Assembly: GCF_017873245.1 (NCBI RefSeq)
Contig: NZ_JAGGJY010000003.1
Coordinates: forward strand, 1 to 64,000
Source of the DNA: Clostridium tertium
GTDB taxonomy: Bacteria; Bacillota; Clostridia; Clostridiales; Clostridiaceae
Direction: 5' to 3'
Length of the DNA stretch: 64,000 bases
In this document: piece by piece, positions 55,494 through 64,000 of the stretch
Layout: each line of letters opens with the position of its first letter
Numbering within the stretch: the first letter of the stretch is position 1
Position numbers and translations under genes: made by a program
The notes under the pieces: model-generated
The model's database searches: none
Told to the model about the DNA's origin: nothing
Seen by the model: only the letters and a program-made list of their open reading frames with translations

Positions 55494-58400
55494 ATGAATA
55501 TAGATAGTAGAATTAAAGCTGATTATATAGATGAATTAGGCTTTTATGTTATAGAAAATTATGATACTAAGCCACCTTTTGCAAGCTTTTTATCAGGAGT
55601 TGCGGGTATCGAAGGTACACCGATGTGGTCATTTTATGTAAATAGAGGACAAGTTATTAGTAGCATTGGAATAGGAGATAAAAACAATTGTATAATGGAG
55701 TTTTTTCCAGCAAATGAGGCGTATAAAATGGTCTCTACAAATGGATTTAGAACTTTTATAAAATTTAGAGAAGAGAGTTCAAATACAATTATAGAACCTT
55801 TTTCAATTAATCAAAATGAAAATATAAAAAGAATATTAAAAATAAAAAATAATGAGTTAAAGGTTATAGAGATAAATGAAAATTTAAATTTAGAAATTGA
55901 AGTAACTTATATTACAATACCAAATGAGAACTTTGCAGCACTTGGAAGAAAATTGAATATAGTTAATAAGTCAAATAGAATAATAAGTATAGAAGTTTTA
56001 GATGGATTATCAGCAATTTTACCTTATGGATCTAATAATGGAGCTTACAAAGAAACAGGGAATACATTAAGAAGCTGGATGCAAGGTGAAATTAAAGAAA
56101 ATAATGTAGCTATATATAATTTAAGATCTTCTACAGGAGATACGACTAAAGTTGAAAAGGTTAATAATGCTTATTTCTATATTTCATTTGATGAAAAGGA
56201 AGAAATACTAAGACCTATAGTAGACCCAGAAAATATTTTTGGATACGATACGACACTAGCAAAGCCAATAGAATTTAGTAATGATATTAATAAAATAATT
56301 AGTAATGAAGAAAATATTTGCTTTAATAAAGTCCCTTGTGCTTTTTCAGGAAAATCAATAAGATTAAATAAAAATGAAAATACAGAAATTTATAGTTACA
56401 TTGGATATATGAAGAGTATTGATGAAATTAATAAATATTTAAATAAAGTAGTTGATAAGAAATATTTCAATGAAAAAAATACTGAAGGTAATAATCTAAT
56501 TGATGATATATCTAAGCATGTTAATACTCAAACTAACTATCCTTTATTTGATGAATATATTAAGCAGTGCTATGTAGATAATGTACTAAGAGGTGGATAT
56601 CCGCTGCAAGTAGGAAAAAATAAAGTATATTATGTATATTCTAGAAAACACGGTGATTTAGAAAGAGACTATAATTTCTTTAATATAGAGCCTAATTTTT
56701 ATTCTCAAGGAAACGGAAATTTCAGGGATATAAACCAAAATAGAAGAATGGATATATATATACATCCATTTATTAATAAGGAGAATATTAAGTTATTTAA
56801 TAATTTAATACAACTTGACGGATATAATCCATTAGTAATCAAGGGGAAAAAGTTTTTTATTGATAATAACAAAAAGGATTTGGTAAGAGGCATATTAAAT
56901 AAATATAGTATAGAAAATGAAGAATTTTTTAGAACTATTGAAAATAGTGAATTTACATTAGGAGAATTATATTCATCTTTATTAACTGTAGTGCCTCTAT
57001 CAAAGGACAAATTAAAATATTTAATAGATGATATAATAAATCTTTGTGAAGAAAAATTTGAAATAGATTTTGGAGAAGGTTTTTGGATAGATCATTGGAC
57101 ATATAATCTAGATTTAATAGAAGAGTTTTTAGATATTTATCCTGATAAAATAAAGGAGTTATTAATAGACGATAGAGATTATAAATTTTTTAATTCCCCA
57201 GAGTATGTTTTACCTAGAAGTGAAAAATATGTTGTAGAGAATGGAAAGGTGAGACAGTACCTAGCTCTAAAGAAAAAGGATTCTTTAGAACAATGGGTGT
57301 GTGATAAAGAGGGAAACTTATATAAAACAAATTTAATGACAAAGTTATTTATGCTAGCAACTATTAAGTTTATGAGTTTAGATGCTATGGGATTCGGGAT
57401 TGAAATGGAAGCTGGGAAGCCAGGATGGAATGATGCAATGAATGGACTTCCAGGGATTATAGGATCAAGCTTTGCAGAAACAGCAGAATTAAAAAGATTA
57501 GCCTGTTTTATAAAAGAAAATATAGATTTAATAAAAGGAAGTTTAAAGGTTCCAGTAGAATTTTATAATATTATTGAAGAGTTAAGTCATATACTTACTG
57601 ATAATTTAAATAATTCTTTATCTCAAATAGATTATTGGGACAAAGTTTCTTATATCAGAGAACAGTACAGAGAAAAGACTAAATATTCAATAAGTGGTGC
57701 AGAAGAGTTAATAAGTGAAGATAGGATTAAAGAATTAATTAACAATATCATAAAAAAAATAGACATGGGAATAGAAAAAATAAAAGAACTTAATGAAGAT
57801 AAGATTCCTACATTTATTTATTATGATGTTGTTAGATTTGATATAAATGACAAAGGTAATGTAAAACCATTAGAATTTAAGGCTAATTTTCTTCCTTTAT
57901 TTTTAGAAGGATATGCAAGATATTTAAAAACTGGTTTAAAGGAAGATGAAAGAAAAGAAATATATAAAGTAATAAAAAATAGTGATATTTACGATAAAAA
58001 ACTAAAAATGTATAAGACATCAGAATCTATAGAAGATGTTACATTTGAGATAGGTAGAGCTAGGAGTTTTACAGCGGGATGGCTTGAAAGAGAATCAGTT
58101 TTCATGCATATGGAATTTAAATATATTTTAGAATTAATAAAAGAAGGTTTATACGAAGAGTTCTATTCAGAAATAAAAAATATATTACCTCCATTTATGA
58201 AATCAGATGTGTATGGAAGAAGTATATTAGAAAATTCTTCATTTATAGCAAGTAGTGCAAATCCAGATAAAAGAATGCATGGAAGAGGATTTATAGCAAG
58301 ATTAAGTGGAACAACAGTAGAAATGCTAAATATTTGGAAGCTTATGATGGTAGGAGAAAATATATTTAAGTATGAAAATGGAATTTTAAGTTTTGAGTTA

Positions 58401-58652
58401 TCACCAATATTATCAAAGGACTTCTTTAAAGATTCAATTCTTGAAACAACATTATTAGGAAGTATAAGATTAATATATATTAATAAACAATGTAAAAATA
58501 CCTATGGAGATAAAAAGGGCGAGATTTCAGAGTACACATTAATTGATAATGATAATAATATCAAGTCTATTAGTGGAAATAAAATATCTGGAGTAGATGC
58601 CGAAAATATAAGAAATTTAAAAGTAAAAGAAATAGTAGTTATAATTTCATAG
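55494..58652 (+). CDS. GH94-like large glycoside phosphorylase (possibly GH161 beta-1,3-glucan phosphorylase)
   Basis: 1052 residues, cytoplasmic. N-terminal beta-sandwich (about 1-330), helical linker, then an (alpha/alpha)6 barrel with GKPGWNDAMNGLPG, whose Asp (D647) corresponds to the catalytic acid of GH94/GH149/GH161 phosphorylases, and a conserved HGRGFIARLSGTTVEMLNIW near the C-terminus. Phosphorylases of this size act on beta-1,2- or beta-1,3-gluco-oligosaccharides and release glucose 1-phosphate. GH161 enzymes are, as far as I recall, found with ABC transporters and GH30 genes, as here, so laminari-oligosaccharides are my first guess. Exact family needs alignment. Confidence 0.8.
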   Translation: MNIDSRIKADYIDELGFYVIENYDTKPPFASFLSGVAGIEGTPMWSFYVNRGQVISSIGIGDKNNCIMEFFPANEAYKMVSTNGFRTFIKFREESSNTIIEPFSINQNENIKRILKIKNNELKVIEINENLNLEIEVTYITIPNENFAALGRKLNIVNKSNRIISIEVLDGLSAILPYGSNNGAYKETGNTLRSWMQGEIKENNVAIYNLRSSTGDTTKVEKVNNAYFYISFDEKEEILRPIVDPENIFGYDTTLAKPIEFSNDINKIISNEENICFNKVPCAFSGKSIRLNKNENTEIYSYIGYMKSIDEINKYLNKVVDKKYFNEKNTEGNNLIDDISKHVNTQTNYPLFDEYIKQCYVDNVLRGGYPLQVGKNKVYYVYSRKHGDLERDYNFFNIEPNFYSQGNGNFRDINQNRRMDIYIHPFINKENIKLFNNLIQLDGYNPLVIKGKKFFIDNNKKDLVRGILNKYSIENEEFFRTIENSEFTLGELYSSLLTVVPLSKDKLKYLIDDIINLCEEKFEIDFGEGFWIDHWTYNLDLIEEFLDIYPDKIKELLIDDRDYKFFNSPEYVLPRSEKYVVENGKVRQYLALKKKDSLEQWVCDKEGNLYKTNLMTKLFMLATIKFMSLDAMGFGIEMEAGKPGWNDAMNGLPGIIGSSFAETAELKRLACFIKENIDLIKGSLKVPVEFYNIIEELSHILTDNLNNSLSQIDYWDKVSYIREQYREKTKYSISGAEELISEDRIKELINNIIKKIDMGIEKIKELNEDKIPTFIYYDVVRFDINDKGNVKPLEFKANFLPLFLEGYARYLKTGLKEDERKEIYKVIKNSDIYDKKLKMYKTSESIEDVTFEIGRARSFTAGWLERESVFMHMEFKYILELIKEGLYEEFYSEIKNILPPFMKSDVYGRSILENSSFIASSANPDKRMHGRGFIARLSGTTVEMLNIWKLMMVGENIFKYENGILSFELSPILSKDFFKDSILETTLLGSIRLIYINKQCKNTYGDKKGEISEYTLIDNDNNIKSISGNKISGVDAENIRNLKVKEIVVIIS

Positions 58653-58667
58653 ATGGAGAGTGAGAGT

Positions 58668-60005
58668 ATGAGAAGTTATAATGTATACATTACTTGTAAG
58701 AATACAGGTGATAGATTAAACAGGTATGATTTAAGAGAAGTAATCGTAGATGAAGCTGGCGAAATAAATTGTAAAGTTAAAGTTGATACAAAAAAAAGAT
58801 TTCAAAAAATACTTGGATTTGGTGGAGCATTGACAGAATCTAGCGCATATGTACTTTCTAAAATAGAGGATGAGAAAAGAAAAGACATATTAGAAGCATA
58901 TTTTGATTGTGAAAAAGGAATAGGCTACAATTTTGCTAGAGTTCATATTAATAGTTGTGATTTTGCATTAGAAAATTATAGTTACGTAGAAGAAAATGAT
59001 GAGACATTAGAAAGTTTTACATTAGATAGAGCTGAGAAATATGTTTTACCATTAGTTAGAGAAGTTAAAGATATAAAAAAAGATGAATTGAATATATTAG
59101 CAAGTCCTTGGAGTCCTCCGAGTTATATGAAGACAAATAATGAAATGAATAATGGTGGAAAGATAAGTAATAAATATAAACAATTATGGGCTGACTATTA
59201 TGTTAAGTATATAGAGGAGATGAAGAAAAAGGGATTTGATATTTGGGGAGTTACAGTTCAAAATGAACCGGCAGCTAAACAAGTATGGGATTCATGTTTA
59301 TACTCTGCAGAAGAAGAGAGAGATTTTGTAAAAGATTATTTAGGACCAACCTTTGAGAAAAATAATTTAAGTCATAAAAAAATAATAATATGGGATCATA
59401 ATAGAGATTTAGTTTACGATAGAGCAAAGACAGTATTAGACGATAAAGAAGCAAATAAATATGTATGGGGAACGGGGATTCATTGGTATGTTTCAGAGGA
59501 TTTTAAAAATGTATCTAAAGTTCATGAGGCTTTTCCAGATAAACATATAATATTTACAGAGGGATGCCAAGAAGGTGGAGTACATCTAGGTGATTGGAAT
59601 ACTGGGGAAAGATATGGTAGAAATATAATTGGAGATTTAAATAATTATGTTGAAGCATGGATAGATTGGAATATAGTGTTGGATGAGACTGGTGGACCAA
59701 ATCATGTTGGAAATCTATGTGATGCACCTATAATTGTAGATTTAAGGAAAAATAAAGTAATATATAATAGTTCATTTTACTATATATCTCATTTTAGTAA
59801 ATTTATAAAGAAGGATTCTATAAGAGTATTAAGTGAAGTTGATAATGAAAAAATATATGCTTTGAGTTGTATAGATGAAAAAGATAATTTATGTATAGTT
59901 ATTATGAATGAAAATAGTGAAGATAAAAAAATAACACTGGATATAGACGGAGAAGTTGTTAATATTAACTTAAGAGCAAATTCAATATATACTTTATTAG
60001 ATTAA
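58668..60005 (+). CDS. GH30-family glycoside hydrolase, intracellular
   Basis: 445 residues, no signal peptide. TIM barrel with N-terminal GFGGALTESSAYVLSKI, acid/base Glu in VQNEPAAKQVWDSC and nucleophile Glu in IIFTEGCQEGG, then FYYISHFSKFIKKDSIRV and a small C-terminal beta domain (about 380-445). The family covers glucosylceramidase, beta-1,6-glucanase and beta-glucosidase. Beside a beta-glucan phosphorylase and transporter, removal of beta-1,6 glucosyl branches or beta-glucosides fits. I choose ATG 58668, nine bases after GGAG; ATG 58653 lies in that site. Confidence 0.88.
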   Translation: MRSYNVYITCKNTGDRLNRYDLREVIVDEAGEINCKVKVDTKKRFQKILGFGGALTESSAYVLSKIEDEKRKDILEAYFDCEKGIGYNFARVHINSCDFALENYSYVEENDETLESFTLDRAEKYVLPLVREVKDIKKDELNILASPWSPPSYMKTNNEMNNGGKISNKYKQLWADYYVKYIEEMKKKGFDIWGVTVQNEPAAKQVWDSCLYSAEEERDFVKDYLGPTFEKNNLSHKKIIIWDHNRDLVYDRAKTVLDDKEANKYVWGTGIHWYVSEDFKNVSKVHEAFPDKHIIFTEGCQEGGVHLGDWNTGERYGRNIIGDLNNYVEAWIDWNIVLDETGGPNHVGNLCDAPIIVDLRKNKVIYNSSFYYISHFSKFIKKDSIRVLSEVDNEKIYALSCIDEKDNLCIVIMNENSEDKKITLDIDGEVVNINLRANSIYTLLD

Positions 60006-60017
60006 TTTAATACGGAT

Positions 60018-60073
60018 ACAAAATAGAAAAACAATTATTACAGACACAAAATAGAAAAACAATTATTACAGAC
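60018..60073 (+). repeat. Two perfect tandem copies of a 28-bp unit before lacI-type gene
   Basis: Positions 60018-60045 and 60046-60073 are identical (unit begins ACAAAATAGAAAAACAATTA). They fill most of the 94-base gap between the GH30 and regulator genes. Confidence 0.88.
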
Positions 60074-60099
60074 ACATAAAAAGAAAGGATGGTATAAAG

Positions 60100-61119
60100 T
60101 TGATTACAATTTACGAAATAGCAAAACTTGCAGGAGTTTCTCCAACAACAGTATCTAAAGTTATAAATAATTATCCTGATGTAAGTGACAAAACAAGAAA
60201 AAAAATAAAAAGTATCTTAGAGGAACAAAATTTCCTGCCTAATTCTCAGGCACAGGGATTAACTACTAAAAAAACATGGACATTAGGAATTGTTTATTTT
60301 GAAGATCTTGGAGTTGGACTAAGTCATTCTTTCTTTTCTAATGTAATAGAAGCATTTAAAAAACAATCAGATAAGTATGGTTATTCATTACTTTTTGGTT
60401 CTAAGAATGATAGGCTTAAAAATGACACATTTTTAGAATACTTCAGATACAAGTGTGTTGATGGAATAGCAATTATTTGTACTGATCCAAATGATAAGGA
60501 AACAATTTCTCTTGTAAATAGTGATTTTCCAATTGTGATAATAGATATGATTAATGAGCATACATCAACAGTTACATCAGATAATGTAACTGGATGTAAA
60601 GCTGCTATAAAATATCTATATGACTTAGGGCATAGAAAAATTGCTCATATATATGGTACTTCGAAGATAGATAATTGGCCAAGTACTGTAAGAAAAAAAG
60701 CTTATGTAGAATCTATGAAAGAGTTTAATTTGGAAATACCAGATGGATATCTTGCAGATGGAGTTAACTTTGATTTTAGTGGGGGGTATGATGCTATGAA
60801 GAAACTACTAAAGTTAGATGATAGACCAACAGCAGTTTTATCATCATCAGATAAAATAGCTCTTGGAGCAATAGAGGCTATAAAGGAAGCGGGGCTAAGG
60901 GTTCCAGAAGATATCTCTGTTATTGGATTTGATGACATAGAATTAGCTAAATATGTTACTCCAAAGTTAACTACAGTAAGGCAAAATTGTGATGAGATTG
61001 GCAGGGCAGCTGTAGATATATTAGTTGAGCAAATAAATAAAAAGGAAAAGCTAAAAATTAATAAGGTAGTACCTGTAGAATTAATTGTAAGAGAATCTTG
61101 TAGCAAAATTAATAATTAA
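60100..61119 (+). CDS. LacI-family transcriptional regulator of the beta-glucan operon
   Basis: 339 residues. N-terminal LacI HTH (TIYEIAKLAGVSPTTVSKVINNYPDVSDKTR), hinge helix (about 45-58), periplasmic-binding-like sugar domain with ISVIGFDDIELAKYVTPKLTTVRQ. The recognition helix SPTTVSKVIN belongs to the group that binds CG-centred or CGAAAC-type palindromes, matching the two operators at 52.1 kb. TTG start (60100) behind AAAGGAT. Probably the last gene of the operon and autoregulated. Confidence 0.93.
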   Translation: MITIYEIAKLAGVSPTTVSKVINNYPDVSDKTRKKIKSILEEQNFLPNSQAQGLTTKKTWTLGIVYFEDLGVGLSHSFFSNVIEAFKKQSDKYGYSLLFGSKNDRLKNDTFLEYFRYKCVDGIAIICTDPNDKETISLVNSDFPIVIIDMINEHTSTVTSDNVTGCKAAIKYLYDLGHRKIAHIYGTSKIDNWPSTVRKKAYVESMKEFNLEIPDGYLADGVNFDFSGGYDAMKKLLKLDDRPTAVLSSSDKIALGAIEAIKEAGLRVPEDISVIGFDDIELAKYVTPKLTTVRQNCDEIGRAAVDILVEQINKKEKLKINKVVPVELIVRESCSKINN

Positions 61120-61435
61120 GAAAAATATTATTAATTAACAAATAAATTGAAAGGAGAGATAAAAATGAAATTAATCTCTCCTTTAACATTATTATTTCCC
61201 TCAATATTCAATAAGTAATGATTTATGGATATAATTGCAAGAATTTTCGCGAAATTAAGAATATATTTTTATAAAAAATATTGGTATAATAAAATAACAA
61301 TATGTTACAAGAATAAAACAAATTATAAAAGGCGATATTTGTTTTATTAATTTATAAAAATAGGCTTTATCTAAAAAAATATTGTAAAATTATATTAAAG
61401 TTAGTTTTAAAAGAATTAATGTAGGGGGATAAGAT
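61120..61435. other. Gene-free stretch after the LacI-type gene
   Basis: Holds the terminator at 61150-61186, then a 10-bp palindrome TTTCGCGAAA (61245-61254) that could be an operator for the following genes, and A+T-rich DNA with TATAAT-like boxes. No small gene was recognised. Confidence 0.4.
61150..61186 (+). terminator. Terminator of the beta-glucan operon
   Basis: Perfect 11-bp stem AAAGGAGAGAT/ATCTCTCCTTT. Only a short T-run follows. Confidence 0.7.
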
Positions 61436-61669
61436 ATGTATAAGGTAGAAATAAATGGAGTTCAAATGAAATTTATAAGAGAATTCTTCGATAACTTTGA
61501 GGATGATAAGGTTAAGCTTACAGTGTTTGATGATAGCAATAGAATAAAAATAGTTTATTCAGCGGAAACAGGTTTAACTGCTAAGGAGTTAGAATCATAT
61601 TTAAAATCAGAATTTAAAACAAAATCAAAATATGGAGTAAGTCTTTATTATACAATTCACGTAAAATAA
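61436..61669 (+). CDS. Small hypothetical protein
   Basis: 77 residues, soluble, with no signal or membrane segment. Charged; alternating beta-strand pattern (KVKLTVFDDSNRIKIVYSA) and one helix (TAKELESYLKSEF). Strong AGGGGGAT site suggests a real gene. I do not recognise the family. It lies 50 bases before the GH1 gene and may share its transcript. Confidence 0.7.
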   Translation: MYKVEINGVQMKFIREFFDNFEDDKVKLTVFDDSNRIKIVYSAETGLTAKELESYLKSEFKTKSKYGVSLYYTIHVK

Positions 61670-61719
61670 CATACTGAAATGAAATTAAGCTTATTTTTAT
61701 AAATAGGAGGAAAAAATAA

Positions 61720-63126
61720 ATGAAGTTTGCAAAGGATTTTTTATTTGGAGCAGCATCTGCATCATATCAAGTAGAAGGAGCATGGAACGAAGATGGAAAA
61801 GGTCTTTCAAATTGGGACGTATTTTCTAAGATTCCAGGAAAAACTTTTGAAGGCACTAATGGTGATATTGCAATCGATCACTATCATAGATATAAAGAGG
61901 ATATAAAATTAATGGCAGAAATGGGATTAGAGTCATATAGATTTTCAATTTCATGGCCTAGAATATTACCAAATGGAGTAGGAGAAATAAATCAAAAAGG
62001 AATAGAATTTTATAATAATATAATAAATGAATGTTTAAAATATGGAATAGTTCCATTTGTGACTTTATATCACTGGGATTTACCACAAGTTCTAGAGGAA
62101 AAGGGTGGGTGGACTAATAAAGAAACTATAGATGCATTTTTAAATTACTCCGAAGTTTGTTATAAAGCATTTGGTGATAGAGTTAAGCATTGGATTACAT
62201 TTAATGAAACAGTAGTATTTTGTGGATTAGGATATTTGGCAGGGGCACACCCACCAGCTATAGTTGGAGACTTAAATAAGTATTTCCAAGCTACCCACAA
62301 TGTATTTTTAGCTCATGCAAAATCAGTTGAGTTATATAAAAAGTTAAAACAATATGGTGAAATTGGAATCACCCATGTATTTTCTCCAGCCTTTAGTATA
62401 GATGATAAAGAGGAAAATATATTGGCAGCTAAACATGCAAATGAAATAGATATGCATTGGTTTTATGATCCAATATTAAAAGGTGAATATCCTAAATATG
62501 TTGTAGATATAATTACTAAGCATGGTGTTAAAATTGATTGGACTGAGGAGGAGCTTGAAATAATTAAGAATGCTGCAGATAAAAATGATTTTATAGGACT
62601 TAATTATTATCAACCTCAAAGGGTTATGAAAAATAATATAGATGAAGAAGTTGAAAGAAACAGAGAAAATTCAACAGGAGCACCAGGAAACCCTTCATTT
62701 GATGGTTTTTATAGAACTGTTAAAATGAATGACAAAGAATATACGAAATGGGGATGGGAGATATCTCCTGAAGCATTTTTAGATGGACTAAGGATGCTTA
62801 AGGAAAGATATGGAGACGTGAAAATATATATAACAGAAAATGGACTAGGAGATGAAGACCCTATTATAGATAATGAAGTTGTTGATATACCTAGAATTAA
62901 ATTTATTGAAACACATTTAAGAGCTGTAAAAAATGCTATTAAAGAAGGAATAAATTTAAAGGGATATTATGCATGGTCAGTTATTGATTTACTAAGTTGG
63001 TTGAATGGATACAAAAAGCAATATGGATTTATATATGTAGACCATAAAAATAATCTGAATAGAAAGAAAAAAGCTTCTTTTTATTGGTATAAAAACATAA
63101 TAGAAACCAGAGGAAAAGATATTTAA
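61720..63126 (+). CDS. GH1 family beta-glycosidase, probably 6-phospho-beta-glucosidase
   Basis: 468 residues, cytoplasmic. GH1 motifs: FLFGAASASYQVEGAWNEDGKG, acid/base Glu in WITFNETVVF, nucleophile Glu in YITENGLGDED. The C-terminal aglycone loop reads DLLSWLNGYKKQYGF; Ser, Lys seven residues on and Tyr nine on match the phosphate-binding S-K-Y set of 6-phospho-beta-glycosidases, not the Glu-Trp of plain beta-glucosidases. Substrate would then arrive through a PTS rather than the ABC system next door. AGGAGG site. Confidence 0.85.
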   Translation: MKFAKDFLFGAASASYQVEGAWNEDGKGLSNWDVFSKIPGKTFEGTNGDIAIDHYHRYKEDIKLMAEMGLESYRFSISWPRILPNGVGEINQKGIEFYNNIINECLKYGIVPFVTLYHWDLPQVLEEKGGWTNKETIDAFLNYSEVCYKAFGDRVKHWITFNETVVFCGLGYLAGAHPPAIVGDLNKYFQATHNVFLAHAKSVELYKKLKQYGEIGITHVFSPAFSIDDKEENILAAKHANEIDMHWFYDPILKGEYPKYVVDIITKHGVKIDWTEEELEIIKNAADKNDFIGLNYYQPQRVMKNNIDEEVERNRENSTGAPGNPSFDGFYRTVKMNDKEYTKWGWEISPEAFLDGLRMLKERYGDVKIYITENGLGDEDPIIDNEVVDIPRIKFIETHLRAVKNAIKEGINLKGYYAWSVIDLLSWLNGYKKQYGFIYVDHKNNLNRKKKASFYWYKNIIETRGKDI

Positions 63127-63156
63127 GTATAAAAAAATATACTATATTTATTACAT

Positions 63157-63190
63157 GGCTGAAGTCTTAAATATATAGATTTCAGCCTTT
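63157..63190 (+). terminator. Terminator of the GH1 gene
   Basis: GGCTGAAGTC/GATTTCAGCC, 10-bp stem with one G-T pair, then TTT. Confidence 0.75.
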
Positions 63191-63307
63191 GGCAAATAAT
63201 TAACTATATACACATTATTTTAATCACAAAATAATGTACATATTCAATGTATATTATAGTATATAAGAAATAATTGAAAAGGTTATTTCTATAAAAGGAG
63301 ATGAGTA

Positions 63308-64000
63308 ATGTTTAGCTATAATAAAATACAAAATTTAAATGAGTTAGAGTTATCATTATATAATTATATAATGAAAAATAGTGAAAAAGTAATTTACATG
63401 AGAATAAGAGAATTAGCAAACGAAGCTCATGTATCTACAACTACAATTTTAAGGTTTTGTAAAAAGTTAGACTGTGAAGGGTTTTCAGAATTTAAATTAA
63501 AATTTAAGATGTATATAGAAGAAGGTAAAGAAAAGCATTTAACTGATAATACATCAATGATAATTGATTTTTTTAAGAAAGCACAAACTAAAGATTATAG
63601 AGATAAGATAGATAAAGTTTGTGATGTATTAGATAAAGCTAATACAATAATATTTGTTGGAATAGGATTTTCTGGCATACTTTCAAAGTATGCTGCAAGG
63701 TATATTTCTGCAATAGGGAGAAATGCTATATATATAGATGATCCATTTTATCCAATTAATATTAAATTCACAGAAAACTATGTGGCTATTGCATTTTCTG
63801 TTTCTGGTGAAACACCAACTGTGATAGAGCATATAAATAATTTAAAACGAAAAGGATGTAAAGCTATAAGTATTACTAATAATGAAGATTCAACTTTAGC
63901 AAAAATATGTGATATAAATATTGGCTATTATGTTCAAGAAGAAAAGAATGGAGAACATGATATAACTACACAAATTCCGGCATTATATATTATTGAAACT
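63308..64000 (+). CDS. RpiR/MurR-family transcriptional regulator (runs off the window)
   Basis: At least 231 residues, open to the right edge. N-terminal RpiR-type HTH (LYNYIMKNSEKVIYMRIRELANEAHVSTTTILRFCKKLDCEGFSEFK), then a SIS sugar-phosphate domain (about 105-225) with IIFVGIGFSGILSKYAA and FSVSGETPTVIEHI. Such regulators sense phosphosugars, which agrees with a 6-phospho-glycosidase upstream. ATG 63308 follows AAAGGAGATGA. PTS genes may follow beyond the window. Confidence 0.88.
   Translation, partial: MFSYNKIQNLNELELSLYNYIMKNSEKVIYMRIRELANEAHVSTTTILRFCKKLDCEGFSEFKLKFKMYIEEGKEKHLTDNTSMIIDFFKKAQTKDYRDKIDKVCDVLDKANTIIFVGIGFSGILSKYAARYISAIGRNAIYIDDPFYPINIKFTENYVAIAFSVSGETPTVIEHINNLKRKGCKAISITNNEDSTLAKICDINIGYYVQEEKNGEHDITTQIPALYIIET

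Noticed and set aside
60018..60073. CRISPR repeat
   Set aside because: Two direct units with no spacer between them and no cas genes nearby.

Overview
The window is strongly A+T-rich DNA with densely packed genes, AGGAGG-type ribosome binding sites and a classic low-GC Firmicute gene order: maf-radC-mreBCD-pbp2-minCDE-rodA-spoIVFB-like, then two radical-SAM-linked genes, rng-rplU-prp-rpmA-obg-yhbY-nadD-yqeK-LCP. The order, a SpoIVFB-type sporulation protease, a Prp-cleaved L27 and an L21 leader RNA indicate an endospore-forming Clostridium sensu stricto (cluster I). The species cannot be fixed by reading alone.

Layout. 1-2700 (minus strand): a small envelope-stress-type operon made of a Ser-rich membrane protein, a PspA/IM30 protein and a Cys-rich protein. 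2.7-7.9 kb: S1-domain protein, pyruvate kinase (minus), PepD-type dipeptidase and a SPOR-like membrane protein. 8.1-19.6 kb: the cell shape, division and elongasome cluster. 19.8-29.3 kb: the ribosome and translation cluster, NAD synthesis and an LCP cell-wall protein. 29.4-35.6 kb: pseudouridine synthase, D,D-carboxypeptidase (minus), a ComEA-like protein, DUF350, a lipoprotein, an RDD-like protein and an RlmD-type methyltransferase. 35.9-39.7 kb: small accessory genes, ending in a WYL regulator broken by three in-frame stops. It faces a flavin-type oxidase across a 56-bp perfect palindrome that holds two mirror-image promoters. 39.9-43.9 kb: purine permease, adenine deaminase and a YczE-like membrane protein whose last codons and terminator copy those of adenine deaminase.

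44.2-51.8 kb is the most distinctive part. It is a four-gene, same-strand locus coding for a three-module NodB deacetylase, a PilZ-like/GT2 processive polysaccharide synthase, a second anchored NodB-like protein and an anchored GH18-like glycosidase. I read it as a compact, possibly c-di-GMP-controlled, synthase-dependent exopolysaccharide system. The fourth gene is broken by an exact 382-bp head-to-tail tandem duplication, which could in principle be excised to restore the frame.

52.0-63.1 kb is a beta-glucan utilisation region: lipoprotein binding protein, two permeases, a GH94-like (possibly GH161) phosphorylase, a GH30 glycosidase and a LacI regulator with two matching CGAAAC-N2-GTTTCG operators upstream, followed by a small unknown protein and a GH1 enzyme with a 6-phospho-glycosidase signature. 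An RpiR-type regulator runs off the right edge. I saw no tRNA, rRNA, CRISPR array, transposase or prophage genes.
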